A DNA stretch of 64,000 bases from Alphaproteobacteria bacterium (GTDB taxonomy: Bacteria > Pseudomonadota > Alphaproteobacteria > Sphingomonadales > Kordiimonadaceae), in contig JABXIS010000017.1 of the NCBI GenBank assembly GCA_013372975.1, forward strand, positions 1 through 64,000, given 5' to 3'. Below, one piece after another: positions 1 through 10,000 of the stretch; positions within the stretch are counted from its first letter, which is position 1, and each line of letters begins with the position of its first letter. The notes below the pieces were generated by a model. That model did no database searches, was not told where the DNA came from, and saw nothing but the letters and a program-made list of their open reading frames with translations. Both the position numbers and the translations under genes were made by a program.

Positions 1-491
<491 letters not shown>

Positions 492-516
492 CCAAGTCCC
501 CAGACATGCCTGCCCC

Positions 517-561
517 TTGACAAATTGAGTATCAGATATTATTTCGGTATTTAGCGAAATA
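517..561 (+). promoter_or_regulatory. Predicted promoter and inverted-repeat operator of the SdpR-type gene
   Basis: TTGACA at 517-522 is followed after 17 bases by TATTTC at 540-545, a plausible -35/-10 pair. An inverted repeat with arms TATTTCG (540-546) and CGAAATA (555-561), separated by 8 bases, overlaps the -10 and ends 17 bases before the ArsR/SdpR start codon. A position over the promoter is what an autorepressor of this family would use. The pairing of this site with the adjacent regulator is inference. Confidence 0.55.
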
Positions 562-578
562 CAGAAATAGGAAGTCAG

Positions 579-854
579 ATGTCTGACGTATTCAGCGCCC
601 TGTCGTCGCCGGTGAGGCGTGAAATCCTGTCCATGTTGAAGGACCGAGATATGACAGCAGGTGACATAGCTGACCATCTGGACGTAGGAAAATCCACGCT
701 GTCCGGGCATTTTAACGTCCTCAAGGCAGCCGATTTGGTGAGCACAAGCCGCAGTGGCACCACCATCACCTACAGCCTGAATACCAGTGTCGTCGAAGAA
801 ATGCTGGCCGCGCTTGTAGGAATGTTTGGCCACGGCGAAGATGAGGGGAACTAA
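579..854 (+). CDS. ArsR/SdpR-type winged-helix autorepressor
   Basis: This small (91 aa) winged-helix regulator begins with SSPVRREILSML, the usual first helix of ArsR-type proteins, and carries a recognition region around KSTLSGHFNVLKAA. It lacks the ELCVC metal-binding motif, so it belongs with the metal-independent SdpR-like members. It is followed after 4 bases by an SdpI-family membrane protein, the same pairing as the Bacillus sdpRI operon. There SdpI senses or resists the SDP toxin and SdpR represses the operon. A palindrome over the promoter supports autoregulation. The signal here is unknown. Confidence 0.85.
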   Translation: MSDVFSALSSPVRREILSMLKDRDMTAGDIADHLDVGKSTLSGHFNVLKAADLVSTSRSGTTITYSLNTSVVEEMLAALVGMFGHGEDEGN

Positions 855-858
855 CATC

Positions 859-1512
859 ATGTTCAAAAAGTTCAAATGGGCTTGGGGCCTCCTGCTTCTA
901 ACTTTGATTACCGGCGTGATGACACTCCTTCAGTTCGGGGCAGACGCGCAAATCCCCACACACTGGAATGCTATGGGCGAGGTAGATGGATGGTCATCTC
1001 CCACTTTTGCCTTTCTCCTTATGCCCGGGGTCCAGTTTTTAATGATCCTGATTTTTGCGCTCCTGCCCAAACTGGAACCTAGACAGGAAAACATCAGCAA
1101 ATCCAGCAAGGCCATCCAGGCAATTGTTGTTGGCACTGTTGGGCTGATGGCCGTCGTTCAGGCCGCCATCATTGCAGGCGCATACGGACACGAACCGATG
1201 GGCCCAAAAACGATTATTGCGGGTGTTGGCATCATGCTGTCAGTGATCGGCAACTATATGACCAAGCTGAGGTCAAACTTCTTTATTGGCATTCGCACAC
1301 CCTGGACGCTTTCCAGCGATACTGTTTGGAAAAAGACCCACAGGCTGGGGGCACGCCTGTTTGTCATCGCCGGAGCAATCATTTTTGCAGGCTCTTTCTT
1401 CGTAGAAACCGCTTATCTCTCCGGTCTGCTATTAGCTGTTATCCTGCCAACCACCGCCTATATCGTATATTACTCTTGGCGAATTTGGCAGGAAGAACAG
1501 GCGGAAACATAA
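859..1512 (+). CDS. SdpI-family integral membrane protein
   Basis: A 217-aa protein with about six hydrophobic segments. The N-terminal part contains the DUF1648 motif IPTHWNAMGEVDGW (about residues 40-53). The C-terminal part has the SdpI signature GIRTPWTLSSDTVWKKTHR. The start at 859 is chosen because it follows the regulator stop by 4 bases and places the first membrane segment at the N terminus. In Bacillus subtilis SdpI gives immunity to the toxic peptide SDP and signals to SdpR. Many Proteobacteria have the pair without any toxin genes, as here, so an envelope-stress or immunity role is possible but unproven. Confidence 0.85.
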   Translation: MFKKFKWAWGLLLLTLITGVMTLLQFGADAQIPTHWNAMGEVDGWSSPTFAFLLMPGVQFLMILIFALLPKLEPRQENISKSSKAIQAIVVGTVGLMAVVQAAIIAGAYGHEPMGPKTIIAGVGIMLSVIGNYMTKLRSNFFIGIRTPWTLSSDTVWKKTHRLGARLFVIAGAIIFAGSFFVETAYLSGLLLAVILPTTAYIVYYSWRIWQEEQAET

Positions 1513-1560
1513 AATCGTCAAAAACGATTACTGTCTAAACATTAATCAATTTTACCTCTT

Positions 1561-1575
1561 TATCGTGATGCGATA
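1561..1575. promoter_or_regulatory. Short inverted repeat upstream of dps
   Basis: Arms TATCG (1561-1565) and CGATA (1571-1575) flank TGATG about 33 bases before the dps start codon. It may be an operator or chance; no known factor is implied. Confidence 0.25.
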
Positions 1576-1607
1576 GAACATATCCATCAAGCAACGGAGG
1601 AAAAACG

Positions 1608-2069
1608 ATGACACAAACGTTCGCAAAAACAGACCAACAGAAGATGGCAGTCGCGCTGAAACCCGTGCTTGCCGAAACCGTGCAGCTCTATGTGCTGACA
1701 CAGAACGTCCACTGGAATGTAACCGGCCCCCTGTTTCAGGCCGTACACACCTTAACCGAGGCGCAATATACCGAGCTTGCCGCCGCCATTGACGAGATTG
1801 CCGAGCGCATCAGGACTTTGGGCGAAAAGGCACCGGGGCGCATGTCTTCTTACATGAAACTTGGCACTATTGCCGAAGGTGATGAAGAGGCATCGGCAGG
1901 AGACATGGTGCAATCACTGGTGGACGCCAACCAGATTGTAGCAACCCGCATTCGTCCGCTTATCGGCGAAGCAGCGGAAGCAGGTGATGAAGTAACCGCC
2001 GGCCTCCTGACAGACAGGCTGACAGTGCATGAGAAAGCAGGCTGGATGCTTCGCGCGATGCTAGGCTAG
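1608..2069 (+). CDS. dps: Dps-family ferritin-like DNA-protection protein
   Basis: This 153-aa protein has the usual Dps length. The ferroxidase residues are visible with E. coli spacing: H35 in HWNVTGPLF, H47, D62 and E66 in DEIAERIRTLG. In the family twelve subunits form a cage that oxidises ferrous iron with peroxide and stores it, protecting DNA. There is no strongly basic N-terminal tail, so DNA binding is uncertain. A strong Shine-Dalgarno (GGAGG) lies 8 bases before the ATG. The gene runs convergently into the FAD oxidoreductase with 3 bases between stops, and its likely terminator lies inside that neighbour. Confidence 0.93.
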   Translation: MTQTFAKTDQQKMAVALKPVLAETVQLYVLTQNVHWNVTGPLFQAVHTLTEAQYTELAAAIDEIAERIRTLGEKAPGRMSSYMKLGTIAEGDEEASAGDMVQSLVDANQIVATRIRPLIGEAAEAGDEVTAGLLTDRLTVHEKAGWMLRAMLG

Positions 2070-2072
2070 AGG

Positions 2073-3362
2073 CTAAAGCCGGTCCTTGATCCAGTAATAC
2101 AGGATAGCAAGCGATACGGCTTGCTGGCCCAACCACCTGCCACAAGAAAAATGCCCGAACGGCACCCGCCGTTTGGGCATTTTATTGAATAGGTCAAAAA
2201 CAGCCCCCTCGCCAATGATCGCCTTGCCAATCATATCCCCCACAATATTGCCCATGTTTACGCCGTGCCCCGTGTAGCCACCGCCATACCAGACATTTTC
2301 ACCCACACGTCCCACAAGCGGGACTTCGCCATACGGCACACCCAAACGGCCGCCCCAGGCATATTCAACCCGCACCCCTTCTAGTTCAGGCCAAACCTTT
2401 AGAAGGCGCGGCAACAATTTGTCTTCAATTGACCTGGGTTTTCGGCCTGAATAGTTGACCCGCCCACCAAACAGCACACGCCCATCGGCTGACATGCGAA
2501 AATAGTCACACACTTTTCGGCTGTCGCAGATGGCCCAGCGGTTGGGGTTCAGGGCTTGCAGCTGTTCTTGCCGGAGCGGCTCGGTAGCAATCAAATAACT
2601 GCCTGCGGCCGAGGCGCTCCCCTGAAGCTTACCTACCTGCAAATGATGGTGCACGTTGGCCGCCATCACTACATGTTGTGCTTCAACGCAGCCATGCTCT
2701 GTCTCAACCCGTACCTTGTGCTGTTCGGGGATAATATCCAGAACCTTACTCTGTTCAAAGACCTTGGCTCCAAGCCCTTCAGCCCCGCGCGCGAGGCCCA
2801 GGCAAAGTTTCAGGGGATGCAAGTGGCCATCGGACATACTGAGGAGCCCGCCCACATAGCGGCTGGTACCAATAGCGGATTCTAACTCATTCGCCCCCAT
2901 AAAGAGCCACCCACGATCAGGGAAGCTTGTCTCCATTTCGTTATAGTGATGATACAAGGCTGCAAGCTGTCGCGGCGTGTGAGCCACTTCAAGCCACCCC
3001 GGGGTAAGATCACAATCGAATCCATACTCGTCGATCCGCCTGCGGATAAGATCATGCCCGGCCCATGTAAGCGCCTTCACCGCTTCGCGGCCATCTATAC
3101 CGGTGTATTTTGCGAATTTCTCCTGCCCAACAAAACCACGGATCAATTGCCCGCCATTGCGCCCCGACGCTCCCCATCCAATTGCCTTGGCTTCCAAAAG
3201 CACCACACTCAGTCCCGCCTCCGCCAACGTACAGGCCGCCGAAAGGCCGGTGAAGCCGCCACCTACGATACAGACATCAGCCACAATATCGCTTCGCAAG
3301 GCGGGCCGCGCCGTCTCTTGCGCAGATGCCTGATACCAGCTGCCGGGATATCCTGAATGCAT
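2073..3362 (-). CDS. FAD-dependent DAO-family oxidoreductase (PuuB-like)
   Basis: This 429-aa protein has an N-terminal Rossmann FAD motif IVGGGFTGLS (G34, G36, G39), then GASGRNGGQL, which is typical of gamma-glutamylputrescine oxidase and glycine oxidase relatives. The C-terminal WGGRLG and GYTGHGVNMG segments complete the DAO fold. The start at 3362 is chosen over an in-frame ATG at 3383 because AAGGGGAG lies 5 bases upstream of it. Likely chemistry is flavin-dependent oxidation of an amine to an aldehyde with hydrogen peroxide release. Dps next door handles peroxide and iron, but a functional link is only suggestive. The last 35 codons contain a terminator-like hairpin. Confidence 0.85.
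   Translation of the reverse strand: MHSGYPGSWYQASAQETARPALRSDIVADVCIVGGGFTGLSAACTLAEAGLSVVLLEAKAIGWGASGRNGGQLIRGFVGQEKFAKYTGIDGREAVKALTWAGHDLIRRRIDEYGFDCDLTPGWLEVAHTPRQLAALYHHYNEMETSFPDRGWLFMGANELESAIGTSRYVGGLLSMSDGHLHPLKLCLGLARGAEGLGAKVFEQSKVLDIIPEQHKVRVETEHGCVEAQHVVMAANVHHHLQVGKLQGSASAAGSYLIATEPLRQEQLQALNPNRWAICDSRKVCDYFRMSADGRVLFGGRVNYSGRKPRSIEDKLLPRLLKVWPELEGVRVEYAWGGRLGVPYGEVPLVGRVGENVWYGGGYTGHGVNMGNIVGDMIGKAIIGEGAVFDLFNKMPKRRVPFGHFSCGRWLGQQAVSLAILYYWIKDRL
2148..2183. terminator. Bidirectional terminator-like hairpin inside the FAD oxidoreductase gene
   Basis: A 16-bp stem (2148-2163 with 2168-2183, one G-T wobble) closes on a 4-base loop. A-runs flank it on one side and T-runs on the other, so it resembles an intrinsic terminator in both directions. 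It lies 79 bases past the dps stop and fits as the dps terminator, yet it is within the coding end of the opposing gene. Confidence 0.6.
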
Positions 3363-3435
3363 ATAACTCCCCTTCCCGAGCACTCTACTGCGTCACTATG
3401 CGCGGCAAAAGCCTTTCCTTCTTTCTTGTTCGGTC

Positions 3436-3482
3436 TTGACTTCCATGCTAATAGCGCACGAATATTAAGAAGCATTCTCAAT
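3436..3482 (+). promoter_or_regulatory. Fur/Irr-like box and promoter of feoAB
   Basis: A 7-3-7 inverted repeat, TTAAGAA (3465-3471), GCA, TTCTCAA (3475-3481), has a single mismatch between arms. Read on the minus strand, TGAGAATGCTTCTTA matches a 7-1-7 Fur-type box in most positions; on the plus strand it resembles the Irr/ICE pattern. A TTGACT at 3436-3441 could be the -35, which puts the repeat over the -10. Iron repression of feoAB through this site is expected from family knowledge. Confidence 0.55.
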
Positions 3483-3504
3483 TTACAGATGGACGCAAGC
3501 CGCC

Positions 3505-3798
3505 ATGAATCACGAAGACAAACAATCTCTGGAAAAGGCCCACCATACTGTTGCTGCTCTCGGCGAGATGAAAGTCGGCACATCGGGCCGCGTATCCGGG
3601 ATTGATGTTACAGGCATCGACGGTGTTTCTGCGGAGATGGCCGATCGCCTGCGTGAGATGGGGTTTGCAGAAAATCTGGAGGTGGAAGTCCTTCACCAAA
3701 GCCCCTTTGGGCGTGATCCGATTGCAGTGCGCGTCGGCAGCATGACAGTTGCCCTACGCCGCCGCGAAGCCAACATTATTAAGGTTCAGCTTGTATGA
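3505..3798 (+). CDS. feoA: FeoA-like SH3-domain protein
   Basis: A 97-aa protein with a FeoA SH3-like core: a glycine-rich turn (GVSAEMADRLREMGF), a hydrophobic strand and the closing region GSMTVALRRREANIIKV. FeoA proteins bind FeoB and support ferrous iron uptake. Its stop overlaps the feoB start by four bases (ATGA), so the two are translationally coupled. The N-terminal ~25 residues are a variable extension. A Fur/Irr-like box lies about 25 bases upstream. Confidence 0.9.
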   Translation: MNHEDKQSLEKAHHTVAALGEMKVGTSGRVSGIDVTGIDGVSAEMADRLREMGFAENLEVEVLHQSPFGRDPIAVRVGSMTVALRRREANIIKVQLV

Positions 3799-5636
3799 CA
3801 TTGTCTCTGGTCGCTGTTGTCGGCAACCCGAATTGCGGGAAGTCTGCTCTTTTCAACGCTCTCACAGGCTTGCGCCAGAAAGTGGCCAACTATCCAGGCG
3901 CTACCGTAGAACGGCGCACGGGCCCCATGCTGGGCAATGCCGATATCGAGCTTGTTGACCTGCCGGGAACCTATAGCCTGACACCGCGCAGCCCGGACGA
4001 GGCTGTTACCTGCGACATCCTCAAAGGCACCTTCGAAAGCGAAAAGAGGCCGGATGCGGTAATCTGTGTGGTGGACGCAACAAACCTGGCCCAACACCTC
4101 CGTTTTGTAATCGAATTGCGTGCGCTCGGCCTGCCGATGGTGATCGCACTGAACATGACTGACCTTGCCGCCCGTGAGCAAATTTCGATCGATGCCATGG
4201 CGCTGTCCAACAAACTGGGTGTGCCTGTTGTTGAAACAGTGGCAGTGCGCAAAAAGGGCCTCGAAGATCTGCAGGCAAAGGCATTGGAAGCCCTGAAGGC
4301 CGGAGCACCAATTGACACGTTTTTTGGCACAAGCGTACGGGATTTCCAGCGTGCCGCGCGAAAAATAGCGGCTGACGCGACACTAAGCGAAGGCATTGGC
4401 CATAAAACCACCCGGCTTCTGGACAAGGTTCTATTGAATCCTGTGGCTGGCCCGATTGTTCTGTTCGGTATTCTCTTTCTGATGTTTCAGGCTGTATTTG
4501 CCTGGGCCGAAGCCCCGATGGGCTGGATCGAGGACGGCATCGCCTTTTCGCAGGCCCTACTCGCGAATTCCATGAGCGAAGGCTGGCTTTTCAGCTTCCT
4601 GTCCGACGGGATCCTGGGCGGCGTTGGCGCAGTCGTTGTGTTCCTGCCACAGATCCTGATCCTGTTCGCCTTTGTGCTTATACTGGAATCGACAGGCTAT
4701 ATGGCGCGCGCGGCGTTCCTGATGGACCGCCTGATGGCCTCTGTCGGCCTGAACGGGCGTGCCTTTATCCCGCTCTTGTCCAGCTTTGCCTGCGCAATTC
4801 CCGGCATTATGGCAGCCCGCACAATTGCAGACCCCAAAGATCGCCTGACGACGATCCTGATCGCACCCCTTATGACATGTTCGGCCCGTTTACCGGTTTA
4901 CACGGTGCTGATCGGTGCCGTGATCCCCGATACCAATGTGATGGGTGGTGCGGTTGGCCTACAGGGCCTCGTGATGTTCTGTCTGTATCTCGCCGGGATC
5001 GTTTCTGCGCTGGTTGTGGCCGCCGTTCTCAAACGCACAGTTGCCAAGGGCGAAGCTCATACATTCATGCTGGAACTGCCGAAGTATCAAACACCGCGTC
5101 TCGCCTATGTGCTAACGGGGCTCTATGAGCGTGCCCGCCTGTTCCTGCGCCGTGCCGGTACCGTGATCATGGCTGTGACCATCGTTCTCTGGTTCTTCGC
5201 AAGCTATCCTGTAGCACCAGAAGGCGCAGCAAACCCTGTATCCTACAGCCTTGTGGGCATCATCGGCGGATGGCTTGAAGTGATCTTCTCACCCATTGGC
5301 TTTAACTGGGAAATCTCAGCCGCGCTGGTGCCCGGCATGGCGGCACGCGAAGTAGCAATTGCCGCCCTTGGAACGGTATACTCCATTGGGGGTAGCGAAG
5401 AGATGATCGAAGCCGGTGTTGGTGCCATGATTGCGGCAAACTGGAGCTTGCCAACAGCCTTCTCCTTCCTGGCATGGTTCGTCTATGCACCGCAGTGCCT
5501 GTCCACGATCGCAGTAACACGCCGGGAAACAAATGGCTGGAAATGGCCTCTGTTCATGCTTGGCTATCTTTTTGGCCTCGCCTATTTGGCGTCATTCCTC
5601 ACGTTCAATATCGCCACCATCATACTGGCGTCATAA
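3795..5636 (+). CDS. feoB: FeoB ferrous iron transporter
   Basis: This 613-aa protein has an N-terminal G domain followed by a membrane domain with gate regions. GTPase motifs are G1 GNPNCGKS (residues 10-17), G3 DLPGTYSL (about 55) and G4 NMTD (about 120). The membrane part includes the conserved segments ESTGYMARAAFLMDR and SSFACAIPGIMAAR, and PQC near the end. It is somewhat shorter than E. coli FeoB (773 aa), which is common. It moves Fe(II) across the inner membrane. No feoC follows; about 100 bases separate it from the next gene. Confidence 0.95.
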   Translation: MTLSLVAVVGNPNCGKSALFNALTGLRQKVANYPGATVERRTGPMLGNADIELVDLPGTYSLTPRSPDEAVTCDILKGTFESEKRPDAVICVVDATNLAQHLRFVIELRALGLPMVIALNMTDLAAREQISIDAMALSNKLGVPVVETVAVRKKGLEDLQAKALEALKAGAPIDTFFGTSVRDFQRAARKIAADATLSEGIGHKTTRLLDKVLLNPVAGPIVLFGILFLMFQAVFAWAEAPMGWIEDGIAFSQALLANSMSEGWLFSFLSDGILGGVGAVVVFLPQILILFAFVLILESTGYMARAAFLMDRLMASVGLNGRAFIPLLSSFACAIPGIMAARTIADPKDRLTTILIAPLMTCSARLPVYTVLIGAVIPDTNVMGGAVGLQGLVMFCLYLAGIVSALVVAAVLKRTVAKGEAHTFMLELPKYQTPRLAYVLTGLYERARLFLRRAGTVIMAVTIVLWFFASYPVAPEGAANPVSYSLVGIIGGWLEVIFSPIGFNWEISAALVPGMAAREVAIAALGTVYSIGGSEEMIEAGVGAMIAANWSLPTAFSFLAWFVYAPQCLSTIAVTRRETNGWKWPLFMLGYLFGLAYLASFLTFNIATIILAS

Positions 5637-5743
5637 CACTGCGGTTCCCCAAAAAGAAACTGGCTGGCGGCCTTGCCGCAGCCACAAATATGGGTTAGCC
5701 ATTTGGGCAATTCATTTTTGAAAATATAAACGGGGAGGAAATC

Positions 5744-6946
5744 ATGAAGGCGCTACTAGCGGCTGTTTCACTTATTGCACTTACGGCTTGTTCTGAAAAC
5801 GAAGACTCCAACAAGGATTTCACGGCAGACGCCAACCGCATTGCACAGGAAACCCTGATTGTTGATACGCATATCGACGTGCCCTACCGCCTTGACGCTG
5901 AATGGGACGATGTTTCCAAAGCGACAAAAACAGGCGATTTTGATTATCCGCGTGCCTTGGCCGGTGGCCTGAACGCACCTTTCATGTCCATCTACACCCC
6001 AGCACAATATGACGGCACTCCACGCGCTAAAGAGCACGCCGAAGAAATGATCGGCATTGTCGAGCGGGTTGTCGCGGCATCGCCCGACAAATTCCGTATC
6101 GCCAAAACGGTGGCAGACGTGGAACAAGCCATGAAAGATGGTGTGATTGCCCTGCCCCTCGGCATGGAAAACGGTTCCCCTGTTTCCGGGGGGCTCGCAG
6201 ATGTAGATTATTTCTTTGAGCGCGGCATCCGCTACATCACCCTGGCCCATTCCAAATCAAACAGCATTTCAGATTCCTCATACGACACAGAGCGCAAATG
6301 GAATGGCCTGTCAGATTATGGCAAACAGGTCGTGAAGCGCATGAATGAACTGGGCATCATGGTTGATATCAGCCATGTGTCAGATGAAGCTTTCTATGAC
6401 GTTCTGGAGACAGCAGGTGTTGCCCCCCTTGCTTCCCACAGCTCGGCGCGCCACTTCACGCCCGGTTTCGAACGCAATATGTCAGACGAAATGATCAAGG
6501 CCCTGGCCGCCAAGGGCGGTGTGATCATGATCAACTATGGCTCCGCTTTTCTGACAGCCGACGCCAACGTCTATAATGCCGGGCGCGACGAGGCGTATCT
6601 TGAATATCTGGCTGACGAAGGCATGGAAGATTCAACTGACCTCAAAGATCAGTTTACCGAGCAATATCGCGCGGAAAACCCATACCCCTATGCCTCGCTG
6701 GACGACGTGCTTGATCATATTGATCATGTTGTTGAGATCGCTGGCGTTGATGCGGTTGGAATCGGCTCAGATTATGACGGTGTGGGCGATAGCCTGCCAA
6801 CCGGCCTGAAAGATGTTGCCTCCTATCCCAACCTTGTTGCCGGGCTTCTGAAGCGCGGTTATTCAGAAGCGGATATCAAGAAAATTCTCTCAGGCAACCT
6901 CTTGCGCGTATGGCGTGCAGTTGAGGCATATGCTGCCAGCCACTAA
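5744..6946 (+). CDS. Lipoprotein membrane dipeptidase (peptidase M19)
   Basis: This 400-aa protein starts with a lipoprotein signal whose lipobox LTAC places the lipidated cysteine at residue 16. It then follows the renal dipeptidase fold. Metal ligands are visible as DTHID (H43, D45), the glutamate in GMENG (about 147), DISHVSD and SHSSARHFTPG, and the later GIGSDYDGV. The family hydrolyses dipeptides, often including D-residues, with a two-zinc centre. The signal suggests it is anchored in the periplasm. A GGGGAGG Shine-Dalgarno supports the start. It is probably monocistronic. Confidence 0.92.
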   Translation: MKALLAAVSLIALTACSENEDSNKDFTADANRIAQETLIVDTHIDVPYRLDAEWDDVSKATKTGDFDYPRALAGGLNAPFMSIYTPAQYDGTPRAKEHAEEMIGIVERVVAASPDKFRIAKTVADVEQAMKDGVIALPLGMENGSPVSGGLADVDYFFERGIRYITLAHSKSNSISDSSYDTERKWNGLSDYGKQVVKRMNELGIMVDISHVSDEAFYDVLETAGVAPLASHSSARHFTPGFERNMSDEMIKALAAKGGVIMINYGSAFLTADANVYNAGRDEAYLEYLADEGMEDSTDLKDQFTEQYRAENPYPYASLDDVLDHIDHVVEIAGVDAVGIGSDYDGVGDSLPTGLKDVASYPNLVAGLLKRGYSEADIKKILSGNLLRVWRAVEAYAASH

Positions 6947-6963
6947 GCCTATAATGAGACTTT

Positions 6964-6987
6964 CAGGCTGCCTGATCAGGCAGCCTG
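6964..6987. terminator. 24-bp perfect palindrome after the dipeptidase gene
   Basis: The arms CAGGCTGCCTGA and TCAGGCAGCCTG form a perfect palindrome 18 bases after the dipeptidase stop. There is no clear T-run, so a terminator role is only tentative; a protein-binding palindrome or RNA-processing hairpin is also possible. Confidence 0.4.
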
Positions 6988-7075
6988 AGCTAATGGCTAT
7001 TTTATACAATCGGGGGCTGGACCTCGCCCGATAAATCGCTAAAGTTCTCCCACAATAATGTGATGGGAGGACATA

Positions 7076-10000
7076 ATGAAAAAATCACTCACGACAGCCT
7101 TGGCTCTGAGCCTGCTTGCAGGCACAAGCCTGACCGCTAATGCAGCCGCCAACAGTGACTGGTTCACTGACGCGGCCATCTCCCCCGACGGGAAAGATAT
7201 TCTTGTCACCCACAAGGGGGATATCTACAAAGTTTCATCCAAGGGCGGCGCTGCTGTGCCCCTGACTGTCAATGCCGCATGGGATGGCCACCCGGTGTGG
7301 TCGCACGACGGCAAAACCATCGCTTTCGCCAGCGATCGCAACGGCAATTTTGATATTTACACCATGCCCGCGGCGGGCGGCGCAGCCAAACGCCTGACCT
7401 TCAACAGCGCGAACGATTATCCGCATGATTTCACGGCGGACGACAAGGGTGTGACCTTTAGCTCTACCCGCGTGGACGACGCCAAAAGCAGCGGCTTCCC
7501 GCGAGGTGCCCTGTCCGAGCTTTATACCGTGCCGGCCTCGGGCGGCACCCCGTCCATGATCCTCACCACACCAGCGTGGGAAGCACAATGGAGCAAGGAC
7601 GGCTCGCGCATGCTCTACCGCGAGGAAAAAGCACTGGAGAGCGACCTCAGAAAGCATGACACCAGCGCTTTTGCCCGCGACATCTGGCTTTATGACGCCA
7701 AATCAGGTGAGCATACCATGCTAACCCAGTTTGCTGGCGGCGATCACAACCCGGTCTGGGGCAAAGGCGATGAGATTTTCTACACGTCGGAGGAAGCGGA
7801 CAGCACCTTCAATGTCTGGAGCCTGGATCTCAAGACCGGTGAGCAGAACCAGATCACCAAATTCAATGATCATGCCGTCCGCGATCTGACACGTGCAGAC
7901 AATGGCACCCTCGCTTTCGTCCATCACGGCACGGTATATACCGCAAGCGAGAAAGGCCGCACCAAGGCCGTTGATATTGATATCCGCACGGATGGCCATG
8001 GCCGCGACGTGGAAACCATCGATGTCTCCGGTGATGTGAGCGAGATTGCCGTGTCACCGAACGGCAAGGAAGTTGCTTTTGTTGCACGGGGTGAAGTGTT
8101 TGTAACCTCCACCGAATTCCGCACAACGAAGCGCATTACAGACACGCCAGCGCAGGAACGCAGCGTTGATTTCCATCCTGATGGCGACCGTATCGTCTAT
8201 GCAGCAGAGCGCGACGGCAAATGGAAGCTTGTGGAAGCCAGCCTTCGGAACAAAGACGAGAAATATTTCTTCGCCAGCACACTGGTGGACGAAAAGGTGC
8301 TCTTTGATGCGGACAACGAGGCGTTCCAGCCCAAATATTCACCTGACGGCAAGAAGGTCGCCTTCCTGTCCGGTCGTGATATCCTGAAGGTACTGGATAT
8401 CGAAAGCGGCGAAGCTGTTCAGATATTGGGACCAGAACATAACTATAGCTACGCCGACGGCGATATCACGTTTGACTGGGCACCTGACAGCAAGTGGCTG
8501 ACGATCGATTTTATCGCCCGCAAACGCATCTTCATCACCAACGTGGCCATTGTGCCTGCCGATGGTTCATCCGGCCCTGTTGATATCAGCCTTTCAGGCT
8601 ATCAGGACGGCGCCCCCAAATGGCACGCCGGTGGCGGCGCTGTATTGTGGTTTTCTTCCCGCTATGGCCAGCGTGATCACGGCAGTTGGGGCCGCGAGTT
8701 TGACGTGATGGCAAGCTTTATCAATCAGGATGCCTTCGACAAATTCCGTCTTTCCAAGGAGGAATACGAGCTGATGAAAGAGCTCGAGGAAGATGAGAAA
8801 AAGAAGAAGGGCGAAGAAGACAAGAAGGCGAAAGAAGGTGACGACAAAGCCGAAGATACCAAAGAGGCTGACAAGACCGAAGATGGCGACAAGGCCGGCA
8901 AGAAAGATGCTGTAGAACCGCTTAACATCGAGTGGGACGGCATGCAGGATCGTACCGTACGCCTGACCGTGCATTCCAGCGATCTTGCAGACGCTGTTCT
9001 CACCAAAGACGCTGACAAGCTCTATTACCTTTCGCGTTTCGAAGGCGGGTACGACCTTTGGATGCAGGACCTTCGCGAAAATGAAACCAAGTTGATCACC
9101 AAGCTGGACGCGCCTTACGCTTCTCTCCAGCTGTCTGCCGATGAAAAGGCTTTGTTCGCCCTTGCTGGCGGCCAGGTGATGAAATTCGAGTTGAACGGTG
9201 GCGGCGCCAAGAAAAAAGGTATCAGTCTTTCTGCCAGCATGGAGCTGAACGGCACAGCCGAGCGTGACTATTTCTTCGAACACATCTGGCGGCAGGTGAA
9301 GGATAAATTCTACACCTCCAGCATGCATGGCGTGGATTGGGCGTCCATGAAGACGGAATATAAGGCTAAACTGCCAAATGTGGGCAACAACCGCGATTTC
9401 GCCCGCATGATGGAAGAAATGCTGGGTGAATTGAACGCGTCCCACACGGGCGCCTACTATCGCCACCGCAGCAGCAACAGCGACGATACTGCAAGCCTGG
9501 GCCTGATCTTTGATTTGGCCGATGCCTCTGGTGCGCTCACCATCACTGAAGTGCTGGAAAAAGGCCCGTTTGACACAGCAAAAAGCGATGTCAAAGCTGG
9601 TATGAAACTGGTGGCTGTTGATGGTACCGCGCTCGAAACCGGTGTAAACTTCTTCGCCCTGATGAACCACAAGGCGGGGGACCGTACGCGCCTGACATTC
9701 GAAAAGGCTGATGGCGCGCGCTTTGATGAGGTGATCAAGCCCATCAGCCGCGGCGAAGAATATCAGCTGACGTATGAGCGCTGGGTCAAGCGTAGCCGTG
9801 CACTGGTTGAAGAGCTGTCAGGTGGCAAAGTCGGTTATGTGCATGTGCGCGGCATGAACGATCGCAGTTACCGCGATGTCTATTCAGACCTGATGGGCCG
9901 CAACTTCGACAAAGACAGCGTTGTTGTGGACACCCGCTGGAACGGTGGCGGCTGGCTACATAACGATCTCGCCAAGCTTCTTTCAGGCAAACAATATCTG

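Noticed and set aside
8594-9670. Long open frame on the minus strand opposite the tricorn-like gene
   Set aside because: It is a shadow of a well-supported coding frame; its product has no domain signs and it lacks a Shine-Dalgarno.
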